A stretch of 5,721 bases of DNA, taken from positions 1-5,721 of the forward strand of contig PCYB01000075.1 of NCBI GenBank assembly GCA_002762845.1. The letters are read 5' to 3'. Position 1 is the first letter of the stretch. Each line of letters opens with the position of its first letter. Under the pieces are notes generated by a model. That model was not told the origin of the DNA and did no database searches. It saw nothing but the letters and a program-made list of their open reading frames with translations. Shown piece by piece: positions 1-5,664 of this stretch. This DNA comes from Candidatus Woesearchaeota archaeon CG10_big_fil_rev_8_21_14_0_10_36_11. GTDB taxonomy: Archaea; Nanobdellota; Nanobdellia; Woesearchaeales; GW2011-AR9. Made by a program: the position numbers and the translations under genes.

Positions 1-9
1 TATGCCATT

Positions 10-57
10 TGTTCTAGTGTTTGTTTGTTTCATGGTAGAACTTACAAACCTAGAACA
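10..57. repeat. Bulged inverted repeat (stem-loop) at left edge
   Basis: Positions 10-17 (TGTTCTAG) pair perfectly with 50-57 (CTAGAACA). After a single unpaired T at 18, positions 19-23 (GTTTG) pair with 45-49 (CAAAC). This makes a 13-bp stem with one extrahelical T and a 21-nt loop. A T-rich run (61-70) follows on the plus strand, so a transcription terminator is possible. An imperfect stem with a bulged T also recalls the subterminal hairpins bound by IS200/IS605 TnpA, but those usually have short loops. It lies where the N-terminal P-loop of the downstream phosphotransferase remnant would be expected, so it may mark inserted or rearranged DNA. The pairing is seen directly; its role is not known. 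Confidence 0.5.
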
Positions 58-68
58 CTTATTTTTAA

Positions 69-548
69 TTAACTGTCAAACTTGGGATAGATGGTTTTGG
101 GCAGAGATTCAATATATTATATGGATCAGAACTCGATGAAAAAACAGAAGATGAAGTATTAACCTATGTAGTATCAAAATTCCACGATGAACTCGCAAAA
201 AGAGTTTCAGCTGGAGAAAATGTTGTTATTGACCATTTCCTTCAAGAACCCCATTGGGCAGAAGATTTTGCAGATAAATTTGCTGATTATAAAGTAATAT
301 TAATAAGAATAGAATGTCCATTAGATGTTCTTAAGTTAAGAGAAAAGAAAAGAGACGATTACAGAAAGGAAGGCACTGCCGAGTATCACTTTAACCGTGT
401 CCATATAAACAGACAATATGATTTTGAAGTCAATACAGCAAGTATGCCCTCAGTAAAATGTGCAGAAGCAATTGTTTCATACTTAGAAAATCCGAATAAT
501 TCTAACGAAAGAACAACTCGTCAGAAAGTATTAGGCAAGGAAAATTAA
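69..548 (+). pseudogene. Chloramphenicol 3-O-phosphotransferase-like protein, N-terminally broken remnant
   Basis: The frame is open from 69 to the TAA at 546-548 (159 codons). It translates to a protein resembling the CPT family of P-loop kinases, which phosphorylate small-molecule hydroxyls using ATP. Recognisable pieces, in order, are LGIDGF (Asp at 90-92, matching the family's catalytic-base region), NVVIDHF, an ECPLDVLKLREKKRDD stretch matching the family's CPLEVL..RE..RGDR block, and VHINRQYDFEVNTA matching VH...YD.EVDT. The family's N-terminal Walker A loop is missing. The frame has a TAA at 66-68 and no ATG, GTG or TTG between there and the conserved core. In another frame, an ATG at 2 and a G-R-T-Y-K string at 34-48 could be decayed N-terminal coding sequence, since the distance to the Asp is about right; if so, at least two frameshifts are needed. 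A basic, asparagine-rich tail follows the last motif. Family assignment is fairly sure. The loss of function is inferred from the missing P-loop and start. Confidence 0.72.
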
Positions 549-555
549 AGATAAC

Positions 556-563
556 TTAATATA
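556..563 (+). promoter_or_regulatory. Putative TATA box of rio1
   Basis: TTAATATA is centred about 26 bp before the rio1 ATG at 586, with purine-rich sequence (AAAGATAA) just upstream where a BRE would sit. Archaeal transcription usually starts 22-27 bp after the TATA centre, so the transcript would begin at or next to the ATG and be leaderless. This fits the lack of any Shine-Dalgarno-like sequence before the start. Motif and spacing are seen; promoter activity is inferred. Confidence 0.5.
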
Positions 564-585
564 ACCAAAAGTAAATATTTTCATT

Positions 586-1293
586 ATGGTAACCCTTACA
601 TATCAGGAACGGTTCAGAACTATCAAAGGAGTATTTGACGAGTTTACAAACAGGACACTATTCACTCTCCAAAGTAAAGGTATATTTGACGAACTTGTAG
701 GACCATTGTCAGTAGGGAAAGAAAGCAATGTGTTTATTGCATTACAAGGAGATGATAAGGTCATTGTCAAGATTTACCGGGTGCAAAATTGTGATTTTAA
801 TACGATGTATGATTATATCAGAAAGGATCCACGATATGATTTCCTTCGGCGAAAACGACGTGATATTATCCTTGCTTGGGCACAGCGTGAATATAAAAAC
901 CTCCTTAAAGCAGCAAAATCGAATGTTCGGGTTCCAAAAGCGTTAGGGTGGAAAAATCATATTATTGTAGAAGAATTTATTGGAGATGAAGAGGCTGCAC
1001 CGCCACTTAAAGATGCACATCCTGAAAATCCAGAAGAATTTTTTGTAGACGTCATTAATCAAATGAGAAAAATGTACCAAAATGGTCTTATTCATGGCGA
1101 TTTAAGCTCATTCAATATTCTTAATTATAATGGGAAAGCAGTCTTAATTGATTTTTCTCAAGCAACCCTTACGAAAACACCAAACTCTGACGAATTGTTA
1201 GAAAGAGACATAAAGAACATTGTACATTTTTTTAAAAAGTTTGGAATTAATGCAAAAGTAGGGGAAGTATTAAAAAAAATCATAAAAATCTAA
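586..1293 (+). CDS. rio1: RIO1-family atypical serine/threonine kinase
   Basis: The 235-residue protein has the Rio1 layout: a short N-terminal segment, then the kinase fold. The P-loop is S-V-G-K-E-S-N-V at 42-49, the ATP-binding Lys is K62 in VKIYR, and the likely helix-C Glu is E102 in the WAQREYKNL block typical of Rio1. The catalytic loop HGDLSSFN has D172 and N177. The metal-binding IDFSQ has D189, the position that carries the phospho-aspartate in studied Rio proteins. There is no Rio2-type N-terminal winged helix, so Rio1 is favoured over Rio2. Rio1 ATPase/kinase activity acts in late maturation of the small ribosomal subunit in the cytoplasm. The next gene, a Dim2/Pno1-like KH protein, is a partner in the same process. 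The ATG at 586 follows a TATA-like element at leaderless spacing. Length is slightly below the usual 250 or so residues, but all catalytic residues are present. Confidence 0.95.
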   Translation: MVTLTYQERFRTIKGVFDEFTNRTLFTLQSKGIFDELVGPLSVGKESNVFIALQGDDKVIVKIYRVQNCDFNTMYDYIRKDPRYDFLRRKRRDIILAWAQREYKNLLKAAKSNVRVPKALGWKNHIIVEEFIGDEEAAPPLKDAHPENPEEFFVDVINQMRKMYQNGLIHGDLSSFNILNYNGKAVLIDFSQATLTKTPNSDELLERDIKNIVHFFKKFGINAKVGEVLKKIIKI

Positions 1294-1311
1294 TCATTAA
1301 AAAGATTTTTA
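1283..1311 (+). repeat. AT-rich inverted repeat overlapping the rio1 stop
   Basis: TAAAAATC at 1283-1290 is perfectly complementary to GATTTTTA at 1304-1311, with a 13-nt loop that includes the rio1 stop codon. The stem is weak (one G-C pair). It ends in a run of five T, so it could cause partial termination between rio1 and the KH gene. The TTAAAAAGA inside it could alternatively act as an internal TATA element for the KH gene, about 40 bp upstream of that ATG. In such AT-rich sequence chance is also possible. Confidence 0.25.
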
Positions 1312-1334
1312 GGATGCTAACGCATAACACAAAA

Positions 1335-1339
1335 GTGAT
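1335..1339 (+). promoter_or_regulatory. Weak Shine-Dalgarno of the KH gene
   Basis: GTGAT, matching part of the GGAGGTGATC sequence complementary to the 16S rRNA 3' end, lies 5 nt before the ATG at 1345. It supports this start and suggests the KH gene is translated from a leadered, probably polycistronic message, unlike rio1. Confidence 0.35.
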
Positions 1340-1344
1340 ACATA

Positions 1345-1884
1345 ATGGAAGACGAATTTGCATACGAACTAAAAATTCCCGAAGAACGGGTTGCTGTCCT
1401 TATAGGTAAAGATGGCATAACAAAGAAAGAAATAGAAGAAGCTACAGGATGTACGCTTAATGTAACCAAAGAAGGTGACGTTACTATTAACGGGCAGGAT
1501 GGCCTTGCATTATACAATACAAAACATATTGTGAAAGCTATCGCGCGCGGATTTAATCCAAAAGTGGCATTATTATTGGCAAATGAAGAGTATGCGTTCG
1601 AACTTATTGACATGAAAGAAATCGCAGGAAAAAGTCAAAATACTATGCAACGGTTAAAAGGACGAGTTATTGGAAAAGAAGGAAAGTCTCGTGAAGAGAT
1701 TGAACGATTAACCGATTGTCACATATCCGTATATGGAAAAACTATTGGTATTATCGGCGATGCAATGCATGTCTCTATCGCACGTCAAGCAGTTGCAATG
1801 TTGCTCCAGGGATCAATGCACAAGACAGTATTTAGTTTCCTTGAAAAGAAAAAGAAAGAAACAATGATGAGTGAACGAGTGTAG
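1345..1884 (+). CDS. KH-domain ribosome-assembly protein, Dim2/Pno1-like
   Basis: The 179-residue protein has two KH RNA-binding modules. The first carries its GxxG loop as GKDG at 21-24 and the second as GKEG at 110-113. Between them lies RGFNP (68-72), a signature of the archaeal/eukaryotic Dim2 (Pno1)/Krr1 group. The length matches archaeal Dim2 homologues, which are near 180 residues. Dim2 binds the 3' end of small-subunit rRNA during late processing; archaeal homologues are also reported to contact aIF2-alpha. The lysine-rich C-terminus (KKKKE) would suit RNA contact. The gene starts 51 bp after rio1, and Rio1 and Dim2 work on the same pre-ribosomal particle, so co-transcription makes functional sense. 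Its stop lies only 3 bp before the next ATG. The functional assignment rests on motif pattern and neighbourhood. Confidence 0.9.
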   Translation: MEDEFAYELKIPEERVAVLIGKDGITKKEIEEATGCTLNVTKEGDVTINGQDGLALYNTKHIVKAIARGFNPKVALLLANEEYAFELIDMKEIAGKSQNTMQRLKGRVIGKEGKSREEIERLTDCHISVYGKTIGIIGDAMHVSIARQAVAMLLQGSMHKTVFSFLEKKKKETMMSERV

Positions 1885-1887
1885 AAC

Positions 1888-2481
1888 ATGATAGAAGCCA
1901 TTATTTTTGATTTGAACGGTGTTTTTATTGAAAGAGAATTTGTAAGTGATACAATAGAAAGAGAATATGGTGTCGATTCCGAATTGTTCATGGCAGCTCT
2001 TAAGGATGTTATGCCAAAAGTACGAAAACCGAACGCCCCTTCAAGTTATGAATTATGGAAACCGTATTTGGATAAATGGAACATAAAACTTACAGAAGAT
2101 GAATTTTTTGATTTTTGGTTTTCTCGTGAACATGTAGTACAAGAACTGTTTAACTATTCGCGAGAATTGCGTGAAGAGGGAGTAAAAGTATTTATTTTAT
2201 CAAACAATTTTAGAGAAAGGACAACATATTATAGAGAACATTTCCCAGAACTATTTGATGCGGTTGATAGGGCATACTTCTCTTGGGAAACTGGTTTCGT
2301 CAAACCTGATGAGCGCGCGTTCAAGAATATTCTTGAGGAAAATGGTTTAGAAGCTGAAAATTGTGTGTATTTTGATGATTCTCAGAGAAATATTGATGTT
2401 GCAAAAAGACTAAGGATGCACGCTGAATTGTATAAAGATATAGAAACAACAAAGAAAATTGTTGAAGAATTGCGTAAATAG
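1888..2481 (+). CDS. HAD-superfamily hydrolase-like protein with altered motif I
   Basis: This 197-residue protein has the HAD fold motifs in order. Motif I is FDLNGV with nucleophile D8. Motif II is ILSNN with S105. Motif III is FVKPDERAF with K139. Motif IV is VYFDDS with D163/D164. A helical cap segment rich in Trp and Phe (about residues 15-90) sits between motifs I and II, as in the HAD-IA group that includes YihX-like and soluble-epoxide-hydrolase N-terminal phosphatases. The usual second Asp of motif I (DxD), the acid/base in phosphatases, is Asn here (N10). The protein may therefore be a slow phosphatase, a non-phosphatase HAD such as a dehalogenase-like enzyme, or a binder. The substrate cannot be told. 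The ATG is 3 bp after the KH stop, so it is almost certainly translated from the same message; no strong ribosome-binding site is visible. Confidence 0.88.
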   Translation: MIEAIIFDLNGVFIEREFVSDTIEREYGVDSELFMAALKDVMPKVRKPNAPSSYELWKPYLDKWNIKLTEDEFFDFWFSREHVVQELFNYSRELREEGVKVFILSNNFRERTTYYREHFPELFDAVDRAYFSWETGFVKPDERAFKNILEENGLEAENCVYFDDSQRNIDVAKRLRMHAELYKDIETTKKIVEELRK

Positions 2482-2505
2482 AAAAACTCTTTACTTTCCA
2501 AAACC

Positions 2506-2513
2506 TTTAAAAA
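2506..2513 (+). promoter_or_regulatory. Putative TATA box of the top6B-top6A unit
   Basis: TTTAAAAA is preceded by CCAAAACC, which has the look of a BRE. It is centred about 26 bp before the top6B ATG at 2536, predicting a leaderless or nearly leaderless transcript. Only 54 bp separate the HAD stop from top6B, so read-through from rio1-KH-HAD is also possible. An ATG-TGA start-stop pair at 2527-2532 lies just upstream of the real start; with the predicted TSS near 2533 it would not be in the mRNA. Confidence 0.55.
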
Positions 2514-2535
2514 CACCATATTTTCTATGTGACTC

Positions 2536-4266
2536 ATGGTACAAAAGTCAGCTGAGGAACTTGCAAAGAAACAACGTGACATTTCCATTGCTGAATTTTT
2601 TGAGAAAAATAGGCATTTGTTAGGGTTTGACAATCCAAGGAGATCACTTCTTACGGCTATCAAAGAAGGTGTTGATAATGCGCTTGATGCATGTGAAGAA
2701 GCACGAATATTACCCGAACTTAACATTGAAGTCATCCAACTTGGCGAAACACGGTTCAAAATTATCATGGAAGATAATGGGCCAGGAATTGTCAAAGAAC
2801 AGTTACCAAAAATCTTTGCAAAGTTGTTATACGGTTCAAAATTTCATAAATTGGCACAAAGTCGGGGTCAGCAAGGTATTGGGATTTCCGCAGCAGTTCT
2901 GTACGGTCAACTAACAACAGGAAAACCGGCAGTTATTACATCTAAGACTGGAAGGAATAAGCCTGCGCATCAACTTAAACTTAAAATAGATACAACGACA
3001 AACAAACCAGACGTTTCAGATGATAGAGAAATTGATTGGAGCGAAAAGGATCATGGAACAAGAATAGAAATAGATTTGGAGGGTAGTTATACAAAAGGAC
3101 GGCAATCCGTTGATGAATATATCAAAGAAACAGCGATTGTTAATCCGCACGCAACAATCATTTATACAAACCCTGAAGCGCAACAATTTATTTTTCCTCG
3201 AGCAGCAGAAGAATTACCAGCAGAAGCAAAGGAAATTAAACTTCATCCGTACGGTGTTGAGCTGGGTACACTTATTAAGATGTTGGAAACAACAGACGCG
3301 AAAACACTTCAACAATTTTTGACAACAGAGTTTGTACGTGTGGGAACAGGCACAGCAAAAGAAATTTGCCAGAACTCATCTCTTTTACCAAACACAAAAC
3401 CAGCAAAATTCTCGCGAGAAATGGCGGAACAATTGCACAACGGCATTCAAAAGACAAAAATTATTGCACCGCCGACTGATTGTATTTCTCCCATTACCAA
3501 TGAACTTCTTGAGAAAGGTCTTAGAAAAGAAATTAATGCAGAGTTCTATTGTTCTACGACGCGACCTCCTGCAGTATATCGTGGTAATCCGTTTATTATT
3601 GAAGCTGCCCTTGCATACGGTGGAGAGCAGGAAGGAGACACAACCGTCCGAGTAATGCGTTTTGCAAATAGAGTTCCTCTTTTGTACCAACAAGGAGCGT
3701 GTGCTATTACAAATTCTATCCAAAATACAGCATGGCGGTCGTATGGGTTACAGCAGAGTAAAAACTCGCTTCCTTCTGGACCATGTACAATCCTTGTTCA
3801 TATGTCCTCCGTATGGGTCCCATTTACGTCTGAATCAAAAGAAGCACTTGCTCATTATCCAGAAATCGTTAAAGAAATAAAACGCGCATTACAGGAATGT
3901 GGAAGAAAGCTTGCATCGTTTGTAAACAAAAAAAGAAGAATAAAAGAAGAAGGAAAGAAAAGAAGTTATATTGAGAAGTATATTCCTCACGTTGCAGATG
4001 CGTTGAAAGAACTTATTGGTCTTGATGATATTAACACCAAAAAAGTTGAGGACAACCTTTACGAGATTCTGGAACATGCTCGTGGAGAATTAGAAGAAAT
4101 AAAAATTGATAACCCGGAGTATGACAAAGAATTGGCAAAAATTGGAAAAGAGCAAGATGACAATGATGATAATTATGAAGATGAGAAAGAAGTAAAAACT
4201 GAAAAACCAATTAAAGAGCGTAACGAAAACAAGATTACAGAAGAGAAACAAAAAACATTAATCTGA
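2536..4266 (+). CDS. top6B: DNA topoisomerase VI subunit B (ATPase and transducer)
   Basis: The 576-residue protein is the ATP-driven half of type IIB topoisomerase VI, which passes one duplex through a double-strand break made by subunit A. The GHKL ATPase domain is intact. The Bergerat motif EGVDNALDA has general-base E44 and Mg-binding N48. The G1 box DNGPGI has D80, the G2 box is SRGQQGIGIS (109-118), and GTRIEIDLEG lies near 180. An H2TH-type middle domain follows (HPYGVELGTL). The transducer domain carries the ATP-sensing Lys in QQSKNSLPSGP (K409) and the VPFTSESKEA motif. The C-terminus after about residue 537 is a short, highly charged tail starting with a cluster of Asp/Asn/Glu and turning Lys/Glu-rich. 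It is not the Ig-like domain found in some methanogens. The ATG at 2536 follows a TATA element at leaderless spacing. Top6A follows 17 bp downstream. Confidence 0.97.
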   Translation: MVQKSAEELAKKQRDISIAEFFEKNRHLLGFDNPRRSLLTAIKEGVDNALDACEEARILPELNIEVIQLGETRFKIIMEDNGPGIVKEQLPKIFAKLLYGSKFHKLAQSRGQQGIGISAAVLYGQLTTGKPAVITSKTGRNKPAHQLKLKIDTTTNKPDVSDDREIDWSEKDHGTRIEIDLEGSYTKGRQSVDEYIKETAIVNPHATIIYTNPEAQQFIFPRAAEELPAEAKEIKLHPYGVELGTLIKMLETTDAKTLQQFLTTEFVRVGTGTAKEICQNSSLLPNTKPAKFSREMAEQLHNGIQKTKIIAPPTDCISPITNELLEKGLRKEINAEFYCSTTRPPAVYRGNPFIIEAALAYGGEQEGDTTVRVMRFANRVPLLYQQGACAITNSIQNTAWRSYGLQQSKNSLPSGPCTILVHMSSVWVPFTSESKEALAHYPEIVKEIKRALQECGRKLASFVNKKRRIKEEGKKRSYIEKYIPHVADALKELIGLDDINTKKVEDNLYEILEHARGELEEIKIDNPEYDKELAKIGKEQDDNDDNYEDEKEVKTEKPIKERNENKITEEKQKTLI

Positions 4267-4283
4267 ACTAAAAACCGCGACAA

Positions 4284-5381
4284 ATGACAACAAAAAAAGA
4301 CATAAACGTTATTGCAAAGATTACAGAAATTGCAAAAGGAATTTACGGGAAGATAAAACTCATTAAACAGCCCGAATTAGAGATGCCTATCCGAGCATTA
4401 AGTAACGTTGAATATAACACCGAGGATGGATACTTTAAACAATTAAATAACAAGAAAACGCGAACATTAACCGCATCAACAATAAAAACGTTTGCTCAGA
4501 CGTTACGAATGATGAATCTTTCAAAGAAACTTATTGAGACTGATGATATTGCAACTAAGAGAGAGGCATATTATGTTTCTAAGAACTGGGGCGATGCACG
4601 TTTCAGGGAACAACCAGAATCAGATACTGTAATGGACGATATAGAAGCGATGATGGGAGTTAACCGAGAACAGATAGGGTTTATTCCTGGCGAAAAAGGT
4701 GGTGCTGTTGCAGGAAAATTGACAGTGATTGATATTGACAAAGAAACAGGGAAAGAGCTTAGAATTGATTGTACAAAATTTGGTGCTGGTGCATATTCAA
4801 TTCCAAGTTCAGTTGAGCATTTACAATTCGAAACGAACGCAAAGTTTGTCCTTGCAATAGAAACTGCAGGTATGTTCGAACGCCTTAACAAACACAAATA
4901 TTGGAAAAATGAAAATTGCGTCATTATTGCTATGTCTGGAGTCCCCACACGTGCAACACGACGATTTATGAGAAAATTGTCCGACGAGAATAAATTACCG
5001 GTATATGTATTTACGGATGGTGACCCTTACGGATATTTTTCAATTTATAGGACGCTCAAAGTAGGGTCGGGAAACGCCGCACACATTAACGAATTTTTCT
5101 GTGTTCCTAAAGCCAAATTTATCGGTGTAACGCCGCAAGACATTGAAGATTATAAATTACCAACACATCCGTTAAAAGAGGTAGACTTTAAGAAAATTAA
5201 AGATGTATTGAACAACGATCCGTTCTGTTTACATCATAAAGAATGGCAAAAAGCGTTGAAACAAATGGCAAAGATGAGGGTGAGGGTTGAACAGCAAGCA
5301 TTTTCTGCCCACAGTTTAAACTTTGTTATGGAAAAATATCTTCCGGACAAATTAAAGAATTCTAAGACGTGGTTACCTTAA
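4284..5381 (+). CDS. top6A: DNA topoisomerase VI subunit A (Spo11-like DNA-cleaving subunit)
   Basis: The 365-residue protein is the DNA-cleaving subunit, homologous to Spo11, and forms an A2B2 tetramer with the preceding gene product. The N-terminal 5Y-CAP winged-helix domain contains TKREAYYVSKNW (91-102), with Y97 the probable catalytic tyrosine that links to the 5' DNA end. The Toprim domain follows, with E193 in VLAIETAGMFERL and the D245/D247 pair in FTDGDPYGYF coordinating Mg. The conserved GVPTRATRRFMRKL lies between them. The C-terminal part (HHKEW; AFSAHSLNFVMEKYL) matches the family end, and total length is normal, so the gene looks complete. There is no clear Shine-Dalgarno before the ATG; the 17-bp gap from top6B implies one transcript. 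Its 3' end converges on a minus-strand gene remnant 18 bp away. Confidence 0.97.
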   Translation: MTTKKDINVIAKITEIAKGIYGKIKLIKQPELEMPIRALSNVEYNTEDGYFKQLNNKKTRTLTASTIKTFAQTLRMMNLSKKLIETDDIATKREAYYVSKNWGDARFREQPESDTVMDDIEAMMGVNREQIGFIPGEKGGAVAGKLTVIDIDKETGKELRIDCTKFGAGAYSIPSSVEHLQFETNAKFVLAIETAGMFERLNKHKYWKNENCVIIAMSGVPTRATRRFMRKLSDENKLPVYVFTDGDPYGYFSIYRTLKVGSGNAAHINEFFCVPKAKFIGVTPQDIEDYKLPTHPLKEVDFKKIKDVLNNDPFCLHHKEWQKALKQMAKMRVRVEQQAFSAHSLNFVMEKYLPDKLKNSKTWLP

Positions 5382-5399
5382 AATTATAAAAAGAAAAGA
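5382..5399 (-). terminator. T-rich run after the minus-strand remnant
   Basis: Read on the minus strand, the sequence directly after the TAA at 5402-5400 is TCTTTTCTTTTTATAATT, 12 T in 18 bases with runs of four and five. Oligo-T tracts without a hairpin are typical archaeal terminators, so this probably ended transcription of the now-truncated gene. The same stretch is A-rich on the plus strand and would not terminate top6A; no clear plus-strand terminator is visible after top6A. Confidence 0.4.
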
Positions 5400-5636
5400 T
5401 TAGTGTAAACAAGTACACAACTTATAACCTTGATTTAGTCCTGTTACTTTTGACCGAAGAACAACTTTATTCTTTGGTTTAATATTTCGTGCAAAAGGAC
5501 ATTTTGAGTCATGAATTTTATTTCCAGTTCGCGCAGCAACAATTGTACGTGAAATAGTTTTTGTTGCAACTTTCCGTGCTGTTCTGACAGTAACAGTTTT
5601 TCTTTTTACTAAAGAGAGTGTTGCGATTTTCTGTGT
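5400..5636 (-). pseudogene. 5'-truncated gene for small basic protein with C-terminal H-x3-C / CxC motif
   Basis: On the minus strand a frame runs from the element boundary to the TAA at 5402-5400, 78 codons plus stop. It contains no usable ATG, GTG or TTG: the only TTG is four codons from the last residue. Just upstream the frame hits a TAG inside the mobile-element hairpin. The N-terminal half is basic and Thr/Val/Ala-rich (many K, R and T, as in RKVATKTISRTIVAA), with no acidic residues beyond the start. The C-terminal part reads HDSKCPFARNIKPKNKVV and then GYKLCTCLH before the stop. H-x3-C plus CxC would make a four-ligand zinc site, resembling the Ada-type metal-binding module found at the C-terminus of various nuclease-like and DPANN archaeal proteins. 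The motif survives without frameshift, so truncation by the element looks recent. Function is unknown; DNA or RNA binding is a guess from charge. Confidence 0.6.
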
Positions 5637-5644
5637 GACATCCT

Positions 5645-5664
5645 CCCCGCACTAAAGTGCGGGG
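5645..5664. repeat. Perfect GC-rich terminal hairpin of the tnpB element
   Basis: CCCCGCAC at 5645-5652 is perfectly complementary to GTGCGGGG at 5657-5664 around a TAAA loop (plus strand). Its outer base is 8 bases inside the presumed element boundary. It contains the tnpB stop codon (CTA at 5652-5654 read on the minus strand) and is the most GC-rich structure in the window. Confidence 0.85.

Noticed and set aside
2..139. A 45-codon frame with an ATG at 2, hydrophobic and Trp/Phe-rich.
   Set aside because: It overlaps the inverted repeat and the start of the CPT-like core in another frame, has no recognisable motif, and is best explained as a remnant of the broken N-terminus or chance.
1317..1613. 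Minus-strand open frame of 98 codons opposite the KH gene.
   Set aside because: It lies wholly antisense to a gene with clear KH motifs, and its Ser-rich translation is typical of a shadow frame.
2527..2532. ATG-TGA start-stop pair just before top6B as a regulatory minimal upstream ORF.
   Set aside because: The predicted transcription start lies downstream of it, and such a 6-base string is common by chance.
4571..4948. Minus-strand open frame of 125 codons opposite top6A.
   Set aside because: It is antisense to the conserved topoisomerase VI-A coding region and shows no domain motif; it is a shadow frame.
5382..5640. tRNA or other structured RNA gene after top6A.
   Set aside because: No T-arm or acceptor-stem pattern is visible; the stretch is explained by the minus-strand truncated frame with its Cys/His motif.
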